From CAJQPP01 sp041747075 (GTDB taxonomy: Bacteria > Planctomycetota > Planctomycetia > Pirellulales > Pirellulaceae): a DNA stretch of 6,005 nt. The stretch lies in assembly GCA_041747075.1 (NCBI GenBank), contig JBGTFW010000252.1, positions 1 to 6,005 on the forward strand, in the 5' to 3' direction. A program made the translations under genes and the position numbers. Under the pieces are notes generated by a model, which did no database searches, was not told the origin of the DNA, and saw only the letters and a program-made list of their open reading frames with translations. Below, piece by piece: positions 5,780 to 6,005 of the stretch (position 1 is its first letter; every line of letters begins with the position of its first letter).

Positions 5780-6005
5780 TTACACCAGCAGGCTTTCGAG
5801 CAGGAGTCGCAACTTGCGAAGCTCGGCCATATGGTCGACGTCCGGCTGGGGCTGGATGTCGACACACAGCGCGCGTTGATAGCGGTGCTTGCCCAACTGA
5901 GTCACAAGCCTGCCGTAATCGATCACGCCCTGTCCGACACGGACCTGCAATTGATCGTGGGTCGTATCGCGGAGGTAAACCTGGTGAACGTCCTTGTAGA
6001 GCTTC
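5780..6005 (-). CDS. Sugar phosphate isomerase/epimerase-like TIM-barrel protein, C-terminal fragment
   Basis: The reverse strand is open from the right edge to a TAA at 5782-5780, giving 74 residues with no start inside the window, so the gene begins beyond it. The fragment reads VHQVYLRDTTHDQLQVRVGQG, then VIDYGRLVTQLG, RYQRALCVDIQP, and ends in a helix ELRKLRLLLESLL. The pattern of a strand ending '(V/H)lrD', a 'GqG.idy..l...L...gY..al.vei.p' turn, and a final leucine-rich helix is typical of the xylose isomerase-like / AP endonuclease family 2 barrel (sugar phosphate isomerase/epimerase), where the Asp/His and the GxG turn sit near the C-terminal face of the barrel. Catalytic metal ligands in the earlier strands are out of view. 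The family is very abundant in Planctomycetota. The substrate cannot be inferred. It has the same strand as the membrane-protein gene, 212 nt upstream of it. Confidence 0.8.
   Translation of the reverse strand, partial: KLYKDVHQVYLRDTTHDQLQVRVGQGVIDYGRLVTQLGKHRYQRALCVDIQPQPDVDHMAELRKLRLLLESLLV

Noticed and set aside
4987..5865. A 292-codon open frame on the minus strand overlapping the membrane-protein gene and crossing the intergenic region and the isomerase end
   Set aside because: It runs in another frame through two supported genes, is rich in Ser, Arg and Cys, and has no domain signal. It is a shadow frame.

Overview
The window looks like chromosomal DNA from a GC-rich bacterium (roughly 60% GC by eye), most likely a member of the Planctomycetota. 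The reasons are the style of the MoxR / DUF58 / transglutaminase cluster, the N-terminus of the DUF58 protein, a divergent YchF-like paralogue, and a small membrane protein ending in a pseudopilin-like tail. The lineage is an inference from protein style; there is no rRNA or other marker here. There are no mobile elements, CRISPR arrays, tRNAs or rRNAs.

Plus strand, 2-4925: a tightly packed operon of four genes. The window opens in the last 84 codons of a MoxR-type AAA+ ATPase, then 12 nt later comes a DUF58 protein (400 aa), then a large membrane-anchored TgpA-like transglutaminase (812 aa, intact Cys-His-Asp triad), and finally a YchF/OLA1-like P-loop NTPase (340 aa). The second/third and third/fourth genes overlap by 4 nt (ATGA), so their translation is probably coupled. 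MoxR, DUF58 and transglutaminase form a familiar envelope-linked trio: a chaperone-like ATPase, a membrane-associated DUF58 partner and a protease/transglutaminase-fold enzyme facing the cell exterior. The fourth gene is the surprise. It is clearly of the YchF family by its C-terminal TGS region and helical arm, but its nucleotide-specificity motif is NQSD instead of NxxE, and the loop that carries the catalytic histidine in E. coli YchF appears short and His-free.

Minus strand, 4941-6005: a gene for a 208-aa two-helix membrane protein with a pseudopilin-like C-terminal motif (convergent with the operon, 15 nt between stop codons), a 212-nt intergenic stretch containing a 12-bp perfect palindrome nested among other inverted repeats, and the C-terminal 74 codons of a sugar phosphate isomerase/epimerase-like TIM-barrel protein that runs off the right edge. 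A bulged hairpin followed by TTTCTC, lying inside the 3' end of the membrane-protein gene, is a candidate terminator for the plus-strand operon.

Most of the window is ordinary conserved gene content. The items worth a second look are the altered YchF-like NTPase and its coupling to the transglutaminase operon, the degenerate metal site of the DUF58 protein, and the structured intergenic region.
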